DNA from: Oscillospiraceae bacterium | GTDB taxonomy: Bacteria; Bacillota; Clostridia; Oscillospirales; Acutalibacteraceae | Assembly (NCBI GenBank): GCA_022650485.1 | Contig: JALCPP010000012.1 | Coordinates: 1 to 64,000, forward strand | Length of the DNA: 64,000 nucleotides | Direction: 5' to 3' | Part shown: positions 29,773 to 37,802 of the stretch, piece after piece | How positions within the stretch are numbered: position 1 is the first letter of the stretch | Layout: each line of letters starts with the position of its first letter | Notes under the pieces: model-generated | What the model saw: only the letters and a program-made list of their open reading frames with translations | The model's database searches: none | What the model was told of the DNA's origin: nothing | Program-made: the position numbers and the translations under genes

Positions 29773-30243
29773 TTATTTTTGCGCTTCCAACTGAATATCT
29801 AACTCAATATCGCCGATGTCCGTATGGAGAGCTACCCGATTTTGTTCCTTGCAATGACCCGTTCCTTTTGGAACTCCATTTGGAAGAACCTCTGGGGGCA
29901 GAATATCACATGCAATCTTCCGTTCCGATAATTCAATCAGGGCCTTACCGCTGATGATATTGGCAATTTCGCCGATCGCAGAAGTAACAAAATCATCAAC
30001 TGCGCTAAATTCCATACCGCCGCTCATGATTTTAACCATCTTCAGCGTGGTGTCGTTCGGAAAAATATAGGTAATTTTCCCCTGAAGGCTGCCTGTAACC
30101 CCAATGGCAATGCAAATCGTTTCTGCCGAAGATTCAGCCGTATCCGGCTGAACATGCTTTTCTGTCAGTTGATCAAGATCCAACATGAGGTGAAAAACAT
30201 TTCGAGTTGCTTCTAAAAAAGATTGATAAAATGCATCATTCAT
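29773..30243 (-). CDS. cheX: CheX-family chemotaxis phosphatase-like protein
   Basis: Cytoplasmic protein of 156 aa from ATG 30243. It matches the CheC/CheX fold: the phosphatase motif E-x2-N is seen as AIGEIANIISGKA (about residues 90-102), with GKITYIFPND and MSGGMEF in front. CheX proteins dephosphorylate CheY-P. No other chemotaxis gene occurs in the window, so its partner response regulator must be elsewhere. It overlaps the bacteriohemerythrin gene by 8 nt, so both are made together. That pairing suggests an oxygen- or redox-linked input to a CheY-like regulator (inference). The longer in-frame extension upstream would lie wholly inside the neighbour and is not supported. Confidence 0.82.
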   Translation of the reverse strand: MNDAFYQSFLEATRNVFHLMLDLDQLTEKHVQPDTAESSAETICIAIGVTGSLQGKITYIFPNDTTLKMVKIMSGGMEFSAVDDFVTSAIGEIANIISGKALIELSERKIACDILPPEVLPNGVPKGTGHCKEQNRVALHTDIGDIELDIQLEAQK

Positions 30244-30670
30244 GCTTTGCCGCCTCCTTGCTGCGTACAAAATCTGCAATTTTCTGGTCCTCTGACGCAA
30301 CATGGTTAATCAGCCAGGCAAGCAATTTTCCGCCAAACTGCTGAATCAGCTGTTCATTGCCGGGATCTTCTTCATACTGCCGCGCAATATTCACGACATA
30401 GCTTACCATATCATTGTGAATTTTTCGGTGCTCTTTTCTGGCCGGATATCCAATTTCTTTTTGATACATTTCTTCATCGTGGAAGTGACTGACAACGTAA
30501 TCTTTCATAAAATCCATCGTTTCATTGATGGTTTTTGACTTTTCTATCCAAGGGACCGGTTTACGAACCGTTTCCACAAAATCATTTACTCTGCGGAACA
30601 GTTCCTCATGCTGCTTGTCAATCAGCGGCACTCCCAATTTGTACTTCTCTTTCCAGATCATTTTTTTCAT
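30236..30670 (-). CDS. bacteriohemerythrin
   Basis: Oxygen-binding di-iron protein of 144 aa. All seven ligands of the hemerythrin site are present: H21 (DKQHEELF), H62 and E66 (SHFHDEEMY), H81 and H85 (EHRKIHND), H123 and D128 (LINHVASED). In anaerobes such proteins bind O2 for protection, delivery or sensing. It is the first gene of a two-gene unit with the CheX-like protein (8-nt overlap). ATG is preceded by AAAGGATG about 8 nt upstream. No membrane segment or signal is seen, so it is cytoplasmic. Confidence 0.93.
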   Translation of the reverse strand: MKKMIWKEKYKLGVPLIDKQHEELFRRVNDFVETVRKPVPWIEKSKTINETMDFMKDYVVSHFHDEEMYQKEIGYPARKEHRKIHNDMVSYVVNIARQYEEDPGNEQLIQQFGGKLLAWLINHVASEDQKIADFVRSKEAAKHE

Positions 30671-30842
30671 CCTTTCTGGTGACTGGTGCTTGTTTTTGCC
30701 CGATTACATTTCCCATTATAGCAGAATTTTAGCAAAGTAACAAATTTTTCTTTTCTGTTTTACAATATAATTAAATAATTGTGACATATATTCAATAAAA
30801 GTTTTTATTATTATAAAATATCAGCAGAATTTTTTTCAAAAA

Positions 30843-30875
30843 ACAGAGCCTGGAGAATAATCCTCCAGGCTCTGT
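30843..30875 (-). terminator. terminator after the small membrane-peptide gene
   Basis: Perfect 13-bp stem ACAGAGCCTGGAG with a short loop, followed on the minus strand by TTTTTTGAAAAAAATT. It lies 35 nt after the stop codon of the 38-codon frame at 30910-31026. Confidence 0.75.
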
Positions 30876-30909
30876 ACAAAAATATGCTGCTAAACTTACA
30901 AAAGCGGAT

Positions 30910-31026
30910 TCACAGGTTTTCTGGACAAGGCTTTAAAAACAACTTGAAAATTTTTTCTTTCACCATGTAGAAATAACATATTACAGAAAACGTAAAAAAG
31001 TATAAATAGGCTTTGACGAACCGCAT
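30910..31026 (-). CDS. small membrane protein, 38 aa, unknown function
   Basis: Short ORF with gene-like signals in an otherwise empty 470-bp gap. ATG 31026 has AGAAAGGA 8 nt upstream. The product starts MRFVKAYLYFFTFSVICYF, i.e. one hydrophobic helix of about 17 residues after a basic end. A Lys-rich tail (KEKIFKLFLK) and the end PCPENL follow. A strong terminator follows 35 nt after the stop. The region upstream is AT-rich with TATTAT-like -10 sequences (about 31075-31080). I do not recognise it. It might be a small membrane regulator, a toxin-like peptide or a signal peptide precursor; none can be claimed. Confidence 0.5.
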   Translation of the reverse strand: MRFVKAYLYFFTFSVICYFYMVKEKIFKLFLKPCPENL

Positions 31027-31141
31027 AAAATGTTTCCTTTCTATGACCATCTATTCTTTATTTCATCATACAGATATAATATTAAGTTTCGATGAACTGC
31101 ATGTAACGATGATATAAGAAAGAAATGAAAGTGCTGTCTGC

Positions 31142-31930
31142 TCACCGTTTTGGTGAAATCCAGGAAACATTATGGTTTTTAATATACTCGCTCCATTGTT
31201 CATTCGGCCCGTCATTACAAATAATCCCAGTCAGCTCCCGGATATCACAAATCTTATAGAAAGTTCTGACACCCAGCTTTGTATGGTCGCACAAAACATA
31301 TTTGTACTGTGCATTCTGAACCAATCTTTTGGAAAGCAAGGCCTTGTCCGCATCGTAACTGGTAACACCGCCCGCAATGGATACACCCTCGGTAGAAATA
31401 AACGCTTTGCTTGCGTAAAAAGAATTCATAAATTCTTCTGCAACAACACCGGATACTCTAACATGCCTGGCATTTACAGCACCGCCGATCAAAACAATGT
31501 TTCCGTCAAACATCTCTTTTACCTGCAAGTCACATAAAATAGATACAATGGGCAGAGAGCAGGTTAAAATAGTTAAATTTTTCTTGCATATAATATACTC
31601 AACCATTTTAAAGGTCGTACTGCCTTCATCCAAAATGATGGTGTCGTTATCTTCAACAATCTTTGACGCTTCAATGCCAATTTTTTGTTTTTCTGAAATA
31701 TTTGAAATTTCGCGCAAATTAAATGGAAGCTCTTCTTTTTCCAGCGAAGCTTTGACCGCACCGCCATAAACTTTTTTCAGCTTATGCTGAGCTTCCAACT
31801 CAATTAGATATTTACGGATTGTTTCAGTGGAAACCTGCAGCTGATTAGCCAGATCATCCGCTTTCACTTTACCGTTTGTATTCACTTGCTCAAGAATAAC
31901 TTTTTTCCGTTCTTCTCCGGTCAGTGACAT
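31142..31930 (-). CDS. DeoR-family transcriptional regulator (phosphonate operon)
   Basis: Repressor-type regulator of 262 aa. N-terminal DeoR helix-turn-helix (about residues 5-58, VKADDLANQLQVSTETIRKYL), then the DeoRC sensor domain with ILDEGSTTFKMVEYI (about 98) and LIGGAVNARHVRVSG (about 148). Such domains bind phosphorylated small molecules. It is the third gene after phnX and phnW (54-nt gap) and so most likely controls that operon. A motif TAAATTTAATTTA in the phnX promoter, and nearly the same in the promoter of the neighbouring unknown/PHP operon, is a candidate operator. Regulation of phnWX by a DeoR protein rather than LysR or GntR types is unusual to my knowledge. Confidence 0.88.
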   Translation of the reverse strand: MSLTGEERKKVILEQVNTNGKVKADDLANQLQVSTETIRKYLIELEAQHKLKKVYGGAVKASLEKEELPFNLREISNISEKQKIGIEASKIVEDNDTIILDEGSTTFKMVEYIICKKNLTILTCSLPIVSILCDLQVKEMFDGNIVLIGGAVNARHVRVSGVVAEEFMNSFYASKAFISTEGVSIAGGVTSYDADKALLSKRLVQNAQYKYVLCDHTKLGVRTFYKICDIRELTGIICNDGPNEQWSEYIKNHNVSWISPKR

Positions 31931-31984
31931 ATGCGCTGCCTTCCTTTCTGCAATATCGGTCGATTTACCCCCTGTTGACTTGGG

Positions 31985-33106
31985 TTACCGGTTTGCCTGA
32001 TTCATTACGCACGCTACCGCTTTCAAAAAGCGATGGATGTCCTGCTCGTAAACTTCGCCGATAGTTCCAACCCGAAAGCTGTCACACTTCGATATTTTAC
32101 CCGGATATATGATAAAACCATGTGCTTTCAAGCCTTCATAAAATTTTTGAAAATTAAAGTTGCTCGGGTAATAAAAGCTTGTAATACAAGGCGACTGAAT
32201 GTCCGGATCAATCATGGTCTGAAATCCAAGTTTGTTCATTCCGGCAGCCAACACACGCTGATTGTTGGCATACCTGCGGTTTCTCGCCGGAACGCCCCCT
32301 TCCTGCTCCAGTTCCAACAGCGCCTGGTGAAACGCATGCACAACATGGGTTGGAGAGGTAAAACGCCATTTTCCCGAATGGACTTCCATTTCTGCCCACT
32401 GGCTGTACAAATCGAGGGATAAGGATCGTGCCTGCCCCTTACAACGCTGCAGCTTCTTCTTTGCCGCAATAACAAAGGCAAAACCGGGGACACCCTGAAT
32501 GCACTTGTTGGCACTGCTGATCATATAATCAATTTGCAGCTGATCCACATACAATTCTGTTCCGCCAAAACTGCTCATTGCATCAACAATCAGCGTTTTA
32601 TTATGATTTTTCACAACCTGAGCAATGTGTTCAATGGGGTTTAAAATTCCGCTGGTTGTTTCACAATGGACCACCGCAACATGAGTGATTTCCGGGTCCT
32701 GATCCAGAATATCCGACACTGCCTGAGGATCCGGCGCCTGTGTCTCATCGCATTCCAGCACGGCATTGTTGATTTTAAGCACATTTGCAATTTGCTTCAG
32801 CCTTTTTCCATACGCTCCATTTTCCACAATCAAAAGCTTTCCGTCTGCCGGCATCACTGTTCCCACAACGGATTCCACTGCAAAAGTACCGCTTCCCTGC
32901 ATTAAGACCGCAGTAAAGTTCTGCTCCTGTTCAGGGTCTTTCACCGCGATGGATACCAGCTTTTTTCTAACTGACTGAACCATCGCATTATAATCTTTAT
33001 CCCAAGTACACCAATCGGCCAGCATAACCTCCTTGACGGTTCTGCTTGTAGTCAGCGGACCTGGTGTCAGCAAAAGATACGGGTTATTACCGCAATGAGC
33101 TGTCAT
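31985..33106 (-). CDS. phnW: 2-aminoethylphosphonate--pyruvate transaminase
   Basis: PLP enzyme of 373 aa that converts 2-aminoethylphosphonate and pyruvate to phosphonoacetaldehyde and alanine. Typical segments are the N-terminal [18 protein letters not shown] (about residues 11-28), [12 protein letters not shown] (about 69), the DAMSSFGG cofactor Asp region (about 168) and the Schiff-base Lys in [13 protein letters not shown] (about 193). The ATG overlaps the phnX stop as ATGA. Together with PhnX it makes a complete C-P bond cleavage route for the commonest natural phosphonate. No importer is encoded here. Confidence 0.94.
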   Translation of the reverse strand: MTAHCGNNPYLLLTPGPLTTSRTVKEVMLADWCTWDKDYNAMVQSVRKKLVSIAVKDPEQEQNFTAVLMQGSGTFAVESVVGTVMPADGKLLIVENGAYGKRLKQIANVLKINNAVLECDETQAPDPQAVSDILDQDPEITHVAVVHCETTSGILNPIEHIAQVVKNHNKTLIVDAMSSFGGTELYVDQLQIDYMISSANKCIQGVPGFAFVIAAKKKLQRCKGQARSLSLDLYSQWAEMEVHSGKWRFTSPTHVVHAFHQALLELEQEGGVPARNRRYANNQRVLAAGMNKLGFQTMIDPDIQSPCITSFYYPSNFNFQKFYEGLKAHGFIIYPGKISKCDSFRVGTIGEVYEQDIHRFLKAVACVMNQANR

Positions 33107-33933
33107 ATTTGATTTCCTTCCTGCCCTGCAGAGTTTCCTGCATTTATCCTGTCAATCACATCTGTCAGTTCACTGATGGAATCAATGACATAGTCCGCAC
33201 CTGCAGACAGAAATTTCTGACGGATTCGCTCCGTTTTCATCTTATATTCGTCGGCAGACATCTGAGTAAGTTGTTTTTGGGACACACCAAGTTCACTCCC
33301 ACTGTTCAGAACGGCCACACTCCACATTCCCGCGTTCTTTCCTTCTAAAACGTCACTGACAGTATCACCGACCTTAACAATGGTGCGTGGCGGGCAAACA
33401 TTCAGTTTCATCGCGTTCTGAAAGCACATCCAGGGATATGGTCTACCGGCGGGAACATCATCTGGTGTGACACAGCAGTCAACAAACAGCCCGTCTTGCT
33501 TCGCTTTTTGAGCCACTGCTCTGGCCATTTCTCTCGTATAACCTGTCGTGGAACCAATGGCAATGCCTTGTTCACGCAACTGGGAAAACAGGTGAACAGC
33601 CCCGGGCACAGGCATAGAATACTCTTCCAGATAGCTGAAGATAATGGTTTGAAAACGGTGATATAAGCGCTCCACATTTTGATTTGAAGGAATTTTATGA
33701 AACTTTTCCTTCCAGGAATCAGATACTTCGGGTAACTGCAGTGTCTTTTGAATATGTTCCTTTTTAGACAACCCCATGTACCTGCGTGCTGTTTCATTTG
33801 TCAGAGGAATCCCTGCTTCCTCAAAAACATCCCTAAGAGCTTTAATAGGAGCCATACATCCAAAATCCACAATGGTTCCAGCCCAGTCAAAAATCACTGC
33901 CGCAATTTTTGTATTCTTTTCCAAACGAATCAT
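33103..33933 (-). CDS. phnX: phosphonoacetaldehyde hydrolase
   Basis: HAD-superfamily phosphonatase of 276 aa that cleaves phosphonoacetaldehyde to acetaldehyde and phosphate. The nucleophile Asp is in FDWAGTIVD (about residues 13-21; AGT is typical of PhnX). The Schiff-base Lys of the cap domain is in [12 protein letters not shown] (about 50). The second HAD motif [10 protein letters not shown] (about 125) and [11 protein letters not shown] (about 185) follow. Start is uncertain: ATG 33933 is used here, but a TTG at 33924 has better spacing to AAAGGA. It is the first gene of phnX-phnW-deoR, with a promoter at 33962-33990. Confidence 0.93.
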   Translation of the reverse strand: MIRLEKNTKIAAVIFDWAGTIVDFGCMAPIKALRDVFEEAGIPLTNETARRYMGLSKKEHIQKTLQLPEVSDSWKEKFHKIPSNQNVERLYHRFQTIIFSYLEEYSMPVPGAVHLFSQLREQGIAIGSTTGYTREMARAVAQKAKQDGLFVDCCVTPDDVPAGRPYPWMCFQNAMKLNVCPPRTIVKVGDTVSDVLEGKNAGMWSVAVLNSGSELGVSQKQLTQMSADEYKMKTERIRQKFLSAGADYVIDSISELTDVIDRINAGNSAGQEGNQI

Positions 33934-33961
33934 TCCTTTCAACAGTTCATTCTACCCTAGT

Positions 33962-33990
33962 ATTTTACTGGAGTTAAATTAAATTTACAA
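33962..33990 (-). promoter_or_regulatory. promoter of the phnX-phnW-deoR operon with candidate operator
   Basis: On the minus strand, TTGTAA - 17 bp - TAAAAT, about 30 bp before the phnX start. The spacer begins with ATTTAATTTA, part of a 13-bp motif (33975-33987) that recurs at 12 of 13 bases in the next upstream promoter (35772-35784). The 225-bp gap around it holds no gene. Confidence 0.6.
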
Positions 33991-34122
33991 GCAATTTCAA
34001 TTAAAATAGTTGTAATATATTTAACTTTACTTGCTTTTAGTTGTATAATAGCAAAAATTTTCATGCTGCACCACGCAAGCAACTTTTCTGCTGCTCAACA
34101 ACCTGCACTAAATACAAGAAAA

Positions 34123-34153
34123 CGCACCGCACGAAAATTTTCCGCGCAGTACG
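34123..34153 (-). terminator. probable terminator after the PHP-domain gene
   Basis: Imperfect hairpin, arms CGTACTGCGCG and CGTGCGGTGCG around AAAATTTT, followed by TTTTCTTGT on the minus strand; 16 nt after the PHP gene's stop codon. Confidence 0.5.
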
Positions 34154-34168
34154 CCTGTTAAAAATAAA

Positions 34169-35149
34169 TTAGGTTTGTGAAAAATAAATCGGAGCAGTCA
34201 TGGCGATCAGACTCTCTCTGTCTCGTACGACGCCCCAGAGCTCCGCCCTGCACCAGGATGTCTGTACATCCAGCATGACAGATGACTCCAATTTACATTC
34301 CCCACAAGGACTTTGAAAAAGGACTCTGCCTCCGTTCGTAACCAACCTCACTTCCCGCGGCTGCAGGTCAAGGTGCCTCCAATGCTCTGCACGTCTTGGG
34401 TCCAGATGCAGCAAAAATGTATACCTGCCGTTTGGGCACACATCCCCGATACCACCGCATTGGCTTTCCCTGCATACCTCCATCGTAAGCAGCGGCCCCA
34501 TTGTCAGGGATGTACGACCGGAAAGGATGGCATGATTCATGCCCTGCGCGGTGCAGTCTTTTTCTGGAACTCCAACATAAGTACAGGCATAGGAAAACTC
34601 TTTGTTTAACTGGCTGTGCCAGTCTATTCCAGAAGTCGGCGTCAAGCGGTAACCATGGTCCAGCAAAGAAGTCCAGGCTAGCAGGGATTTGCGGTTTCTC
34701 ACCTTTTCCATTGGATTTTCCCCATTCATGACTTCATAATAGTGAAAATTTTCCCAATGGCGAACGGAAAAATCCCAATGACATCCGGTCCCCACCGGAT
34801 TTCCGGGTTCAAAGGGATGCGCCGCTCCAATGGTTCCGCCGCGCGCGCGCAAATCAGCCGTTGCTGCATCAATCCGGTCAGGCTGAAGATCCATCCAGCC
34901 GCCGCAGTCCTTCTGCTGTAACACAAGCATGTGCCCAAAATAGGTAGTCCACTCAACACCGGGCAGCACACATATTCCCGCTTTTTCGGCACACGAACAG
35001 GTTTCCTCCCATCCGGCAACCGTGTTATGGTCCGTTAACGCAATTCCTTTCAGGCCAAATATTTTAGCTTGTTCAATCAGCTCAGCCGGGGAAAAATCCC
35101 CATCGCTATGCTTGGTATGACAATGCAGTTCTACCGGAAACCAGTTCAC
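34169..35149 (-). CDS. PHP-domain phosphoesterase
   Basis: Metal-dependent hydrolase of 326 aa. PHP motifs are HCHTKHSDGD (residues 9-18), LTDHNT (about 38), PGVEWTTYFGH (about 64), GAAHPFEPG (about 109) and GIDWHSQ (about 184), so all trinuclear metal ligands appear present. Such stand-alone PHP proteins cleave phosphoesters, for example cyclic phosphates, nucleotides or glycerophospho compounds; this one cannot be assigned. It overlaps an unknown 154-aa gene by 4 nt. That operon's promoter shares a motif with the phnX promoter, so a role in phosphonate or phosphate-ester metabolism is possible (inference). Confidence 0.85.
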   Translation of the reverse strand: MNWFPVELHCHTKHSDGDFSPAELIEQAKIFGLKGIALTDHNTVAGWEETCSCAEKAGICVLPGVEWTTYFGHMLVLQQKDCGGWMDLQPDRIDAATADLRARGGTIGAAHPFEPGNPVGTGCHWDFSVRHWENFHYYEVMNGENPMEKVRNRKSLLAWTSLLDHGYRLTPTSGIDWHSQLNKEFSYACTYVGVPEKDCTAQGMNHAILSGRTSLTMGPLLTMEVCRESQCGGIGDVCPNGRYTFLLHLDPRRAEHWRHLDLQPREVRLVTNGGRVLFQSPCGECKLESSVMLDVQTSWCRAELWGVVRDRESLIAMTAPIYFSQT

Positions 35150-35610
35150 ATCATTTCCTCCTCACATAAAGCGTAGATTCTCAGCTTCCAGCTGCAAAAG
35201 TCCGTAATAACGCAATGCGCATTAACTGCCGCTTTCCAAATGCCCTTCGTAATCGGATGCGGCTGAAAGCCATAGGAAGCGAAAGACTCGCTGATAAGAT
35301 GCTGTTGGCATGGATTCTGCCGGTGAGCACTGCCAAGGTAAGCATCCGGTGCAAACAGGGACAAGGTCAGCAGATTCTGCAGTGGCAGATACGCTTTAAA
35401 ATCCGGCTGATCTTCCAATGCGCCTTCATATTTAGCCAAACTTTTTTTTAATAGATTGACTGCCAATGCTTCATCATCCAAAAATTTTGGTTCATACGAA
35501 AACTGAAATAATAATCCCTCGTAACCCGGTTTTACAAAAAACGGCAGCAGGATATTACTTGCTGTATCTGCTCCTATAAACATATGTTCTTCGGCAAGGA
35601 TTTCTTCCAA
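35146..35610 (-). CDS. conserved-looking hypothetical protein (phosphonate neighbourhood)
   Basis: Protein of 154 aa that I do not recognise. It starts at TTG 35610 with GAGGGAG about 7 nt upstream. It has no signal peptide or membrane segment. Composition is mixed, with conserved-looking turns (VKPGYEGLLFQFSYEPKF near residue 27; HPITKGIWKAAVNAHC near 117) and four Cys residues. It overlaps the PHP phosphoesterase gene by 4 nt (ATGA), so the two proteins probably work together. A promoter precedes it at 35759-35786, after a 150-nt leader in which nothing was identified. Confidence 0.72.
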   Translation of the reverse strand: MEEILAEEHMFIGADTASNILLPFFVKPGYEGLLFQFSYEPKFLDDEALAVNLLKKSLAKYEGALEDQPDFKAYLPLQNLLTLSLFAPDAYLGSAHRQNPCQQHLISESFASYGFQPHPITKGIWKAAVNAHCVITDFCSWKLRIYALCEEEMM

Positions 35611-35758
35611 ACGACTCCCTCATTTCTCTGCTGCACACCACTGCAAACATATTGCAGCGAAGTATGCGGCGCGATTCAACAATACTTTTGCTTTGACTGT
35701 TTGGTCTTTCTTCATTGGTAATAACAGCCCTCAGTTTAATAGAATCACATTAAATAGC

Positions 35759-35786
35759 AAGATAAATCAAGTAAATTAAATGTAAA
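35759..35786 (-). promoter_or_regulatory. promoter of the unknown/PHP operon with the same motif as phnX
   Basis: Minus strand: TTTACA - 16 bp - TATCTT. The spacer starts TTTAATTTA, at the same place relative to the -35 box as in the phnX promoter. The remainder of the 310-bp gap holds the rsgI terminator and an AT-rich leader; no gene was seen. Confidence 0.5.
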
Positions 35787-35860
35787 TTATAATTTTTACA
35801 TTGCTTTGTATTGCTGTATGAAAGAAAAATCCAAGAATGCTCTTATTTTTTTTAAAAAAA

Positions 35861-35900
35861 TGACAAAACGGTGGGTCTCCGTTTTCCCACCGCTTTGTCA
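35861..35900 (-). terminator. terminator after rsgI
   Basis: Stem TGACAAAGCGGTGGG / CCCACCGTTTTGTCA (minus strand, one wobble) followed by TTTTTTTAAA, 20 nt after the rsgI stop codon. Confidence 0.8.
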
Positions 35901-35919
35901 CACATTTCAAAATGCTTTT

Positions 35920-37086
35920 TCACTTTTTATTGTTTCCGTTTGAATGACTGTTCTGTTTGTGTCCGGCATCCGGCTTTTCCTTATGGTTTTCTTTATCAGA
36001 CTTGCCGCCAGCAGACTGAGAGGAAGTCAACGTTACTTCTTTTTTATTGTCAACACTATCGTCTTTACCTTTTATTGAGTTCTCAGCATTCTTGACAGCA
36101 GAGGAAGAAGAGGACAACCGCTTTTTTGTATTTTTGTCCGACGGGCTCTGTTCCATCGGTGGGTTCTTCTTTCCTTTATTTGAAGCATTGCTTCTTTTGG
36201 GCAGCTTCTCTTGCGACGACTGACGCGACTTCTTCTGTTGCGTAACCTGAGATGTTGCTGCAAAAGCCTCAGCGTTGACCGATTCCTCCTGCGAGACGGC
36301 CGGCAAGTCCTCTTTCGCGGTGTACTCCCCCGGCTTGGTTTGTTCCAGATTCGTCTGCTTCTCTGCAGCGACAGAATCCTTTCGGGTTTGCTGAATGGCT
36401 TTCATAATATCCTTTACAGGCTTTTTCAGCCATGTTTGCACATCTATGCTGTGTGGGTCTTCCGCACTGGACTGAAGCTTTTCCACCAGATTCAATTTTC
36501 CAGGTGTCGTACCAAGAGTGCGGGCACGCTGAACACGCTCATATCCAACCCGAAAAGATTCCACTTTTACAGGAGCCGTGGAATCACCGGCTTCCTGTTC
36601 TGCCGTATCCTGTAAATCGGCTGCAAGGCTCTCCGCATCCTGCTCATCTTGACTACAGGTGGTAATCACAATGCCGCCCGGATCGTCAGACTGAAAATAA
36701 CCTTCCCTGTCAATTTGCTGGACTGTCTTTCTAACCGCATCATCAATAGACTGATTTTGCAGTTGCAGCGGTTCCAGTATTTTGACGGCATCCTGGTCAA
36801 CAGCCTTTGCGCTGAGCACCCTGCCGATGCGATTGACGGAATATTCGACAGAGGGATTCACATCCAGGCTGACATAGGTATAAGGGGTCGCATATGCCCA
36901 CGCCGAAACACCAAACATCAGAAGAAACCCCGCAGCCACCGCGGCCAGAGCGATTGCTTTTCCCGGCTTTCTCATTTCAATCACCTGTCCAATTTCATAA
37001 TTTTTGTTGCGAACCTTAATCATACAACCTTCGTCCGACAGGGCTGCGGCATGAATTCCCTTGATTTCCACAATAATTCCTTTCAT
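35920..37086 (-). CDS. rsgI: RsgI-type anti-sigma factor
   Basis: Membrane anti-sigma factor of SigI, 388 aa from ATG 37086 (GGAGGAG 8 nt upstream; overlaps the sigI stop as ATGA). The cytoplasmic RsgI N-terminal domain (1-50, KGIIVEIKGIHAAALSDEG) binds SigI. One membrane helix (about 55-77) follows, then the extracellular conserved domain opening with YVSLDVNPSVEYSVN; the Asn-Pro there is the family's reported autocleavage point. From about residue 240 the protein is a low-complexity Ser/Lys/Asn-rich tail with no carbohydrate-binding or hydrolase domain. The signal it senses is thus unclear; the basic tail could contact the cell wall or anionic polymers. Confidence 0.9.
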   Translation of the reverse strand: MKGIIVEIKGIHAAALSDEGCMIKVRNKNYEIGQVIEMRKPGKAIALAAVAAGFLLMFGVSAWAYATPYTYVSLDVNPSVEYSVNRIGRVLSAKAVDQDAVKILEPLQLQNQSIDDAVRKTVQQIDREGYFQSDDPGGIVITTCSQDEQDAESLAADLQDTAEQEAGDSTAPVKVESFRVGYERVQRARTLGTTPGKLNLVEKLQSSAEDPHSIDVQTWLKKPVKDIMKAIQQTRKDSVAAEKQTNLEQTKPGEYTAKEDLPAVSQEESVNAEAFAATSQVTQQKKSRQSSQEKLPKRSNASNKGKKNPPMEQSPSDKNTKKRLSSSSSAVKNAENSIKGKDDSVDNKKEVTLTSSQSAGGKSDKENHKEKPDAGHKQNSHSNGNNKK

Positions 37087-37802
37087 CGGTCCAGCTCCTC
37101 CCGAACGTATCGCATATATCCGGCGAGAAAGGGATAATCCCCTGTCATAATCTCTACTCCCGCTATAATATATCTTCGGTGTCGCTCTAAAATTTTTCGG
37201 GGTATCCCAGTGCTTCTTTCCAATGTTTTTATGGGAAGACATTTGGATTTTTTCAGCTCACCCACTAAAATGGGATTTTTGATCATGCAGGCAATAGCCT
37301 TTGCACACGATTTCTTGGTTTTTTTCGCCTTTGGTGAACAGTTTGTCAAATCGTAAAAAGAAAAGCCATATTGGGCAAAGCTCTGCTGGGCACAGATAAT
37401 TTCCATCTTTTGCGAACTGTCTGCGGCTCTTTCACTTTGCTGAAATGCAGCTTTTGAAACGGCAGCGTTTTCTTTCATTCCCTCGGGATCAGCATCCAGC
37501 ACAGATAACGTAACATCCGTTTCCTGGCTGTATCGGGCTTGAGAACGGAGGTAATCCACCATCTTTCTGTGAATCACAAGTTTGGCAAATCCAAGGAAAC
37601 TGCCGCGTTCCCTGGAATAATCTTTTACCGCTTGAGAAAATGCCAATAGAGCGACAGACCATTCGTCATCACTTTTTGTCAAATAGTGATGCACCGTTTC
37701 CGATGCACATTTTAAAATAAACGCTTCGTTTTTCACCACAAAAAAGTTTAAAAAAGCATCTTCTCTCGCCGCACGAACTGCCTGTTGGTTGATATCACTC
37801 AA
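37083..37802 (-). CDS. sigI: RNA polymerase sigma factor SigI
   Basis: Alternative sigma-70-type factor of 239 aa. The N-terminal region 2 is recognisable (VKNEAFILKCASETVHHYLTK about residue 23, SVALLAFSQAVKDYSRERG about 49, FAKLVIHRKMVDYLR about 72). The C-terminal SigI-specific domain ends with KILERHRRYIIAGVEIMTGDYPFLAGYM. Start is TTG 37802 with AGGAGG 9 nt upstream. In B. subtilis SigI answers heat and envelope stress; in cellulolytic Clostridia sets of SigI/RsgI pairs sense polysaccharides. The anti-sigma gene follows directly. I could not identify a SigI-type promoter (ACCCCC/CGAA) in its own upstream region. Confidence 0.92.
   Translation of the reverse strand: MSDINQQAVRAAREDAFLNFFVVKNEAFILKCASETVHHYLTKSDDEWSVALLAFSQAVKDYSRERGSFLGFAKLVIHRKMVDYLRSQARYSQETDVTLSVLDADPEGMKENAAVSKAAFQQSERAADSSQKMEIICAQQSFAQYGFSFYDLTNCSPKAKKTKKSCAKAIACMIKNPILVGELKKSKCLPIKTLERSTGIPRKILERHRRYIIAGVEIMTGDYPFLAGYMRYVREELDR

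Noticed and set aside
33960-34070. 35-codon minus-strand ORF (MKIFAIIQL...) before phnX
   Set aside because: No ribosome-binding site and it overlaps the well-formed phnX promoter.
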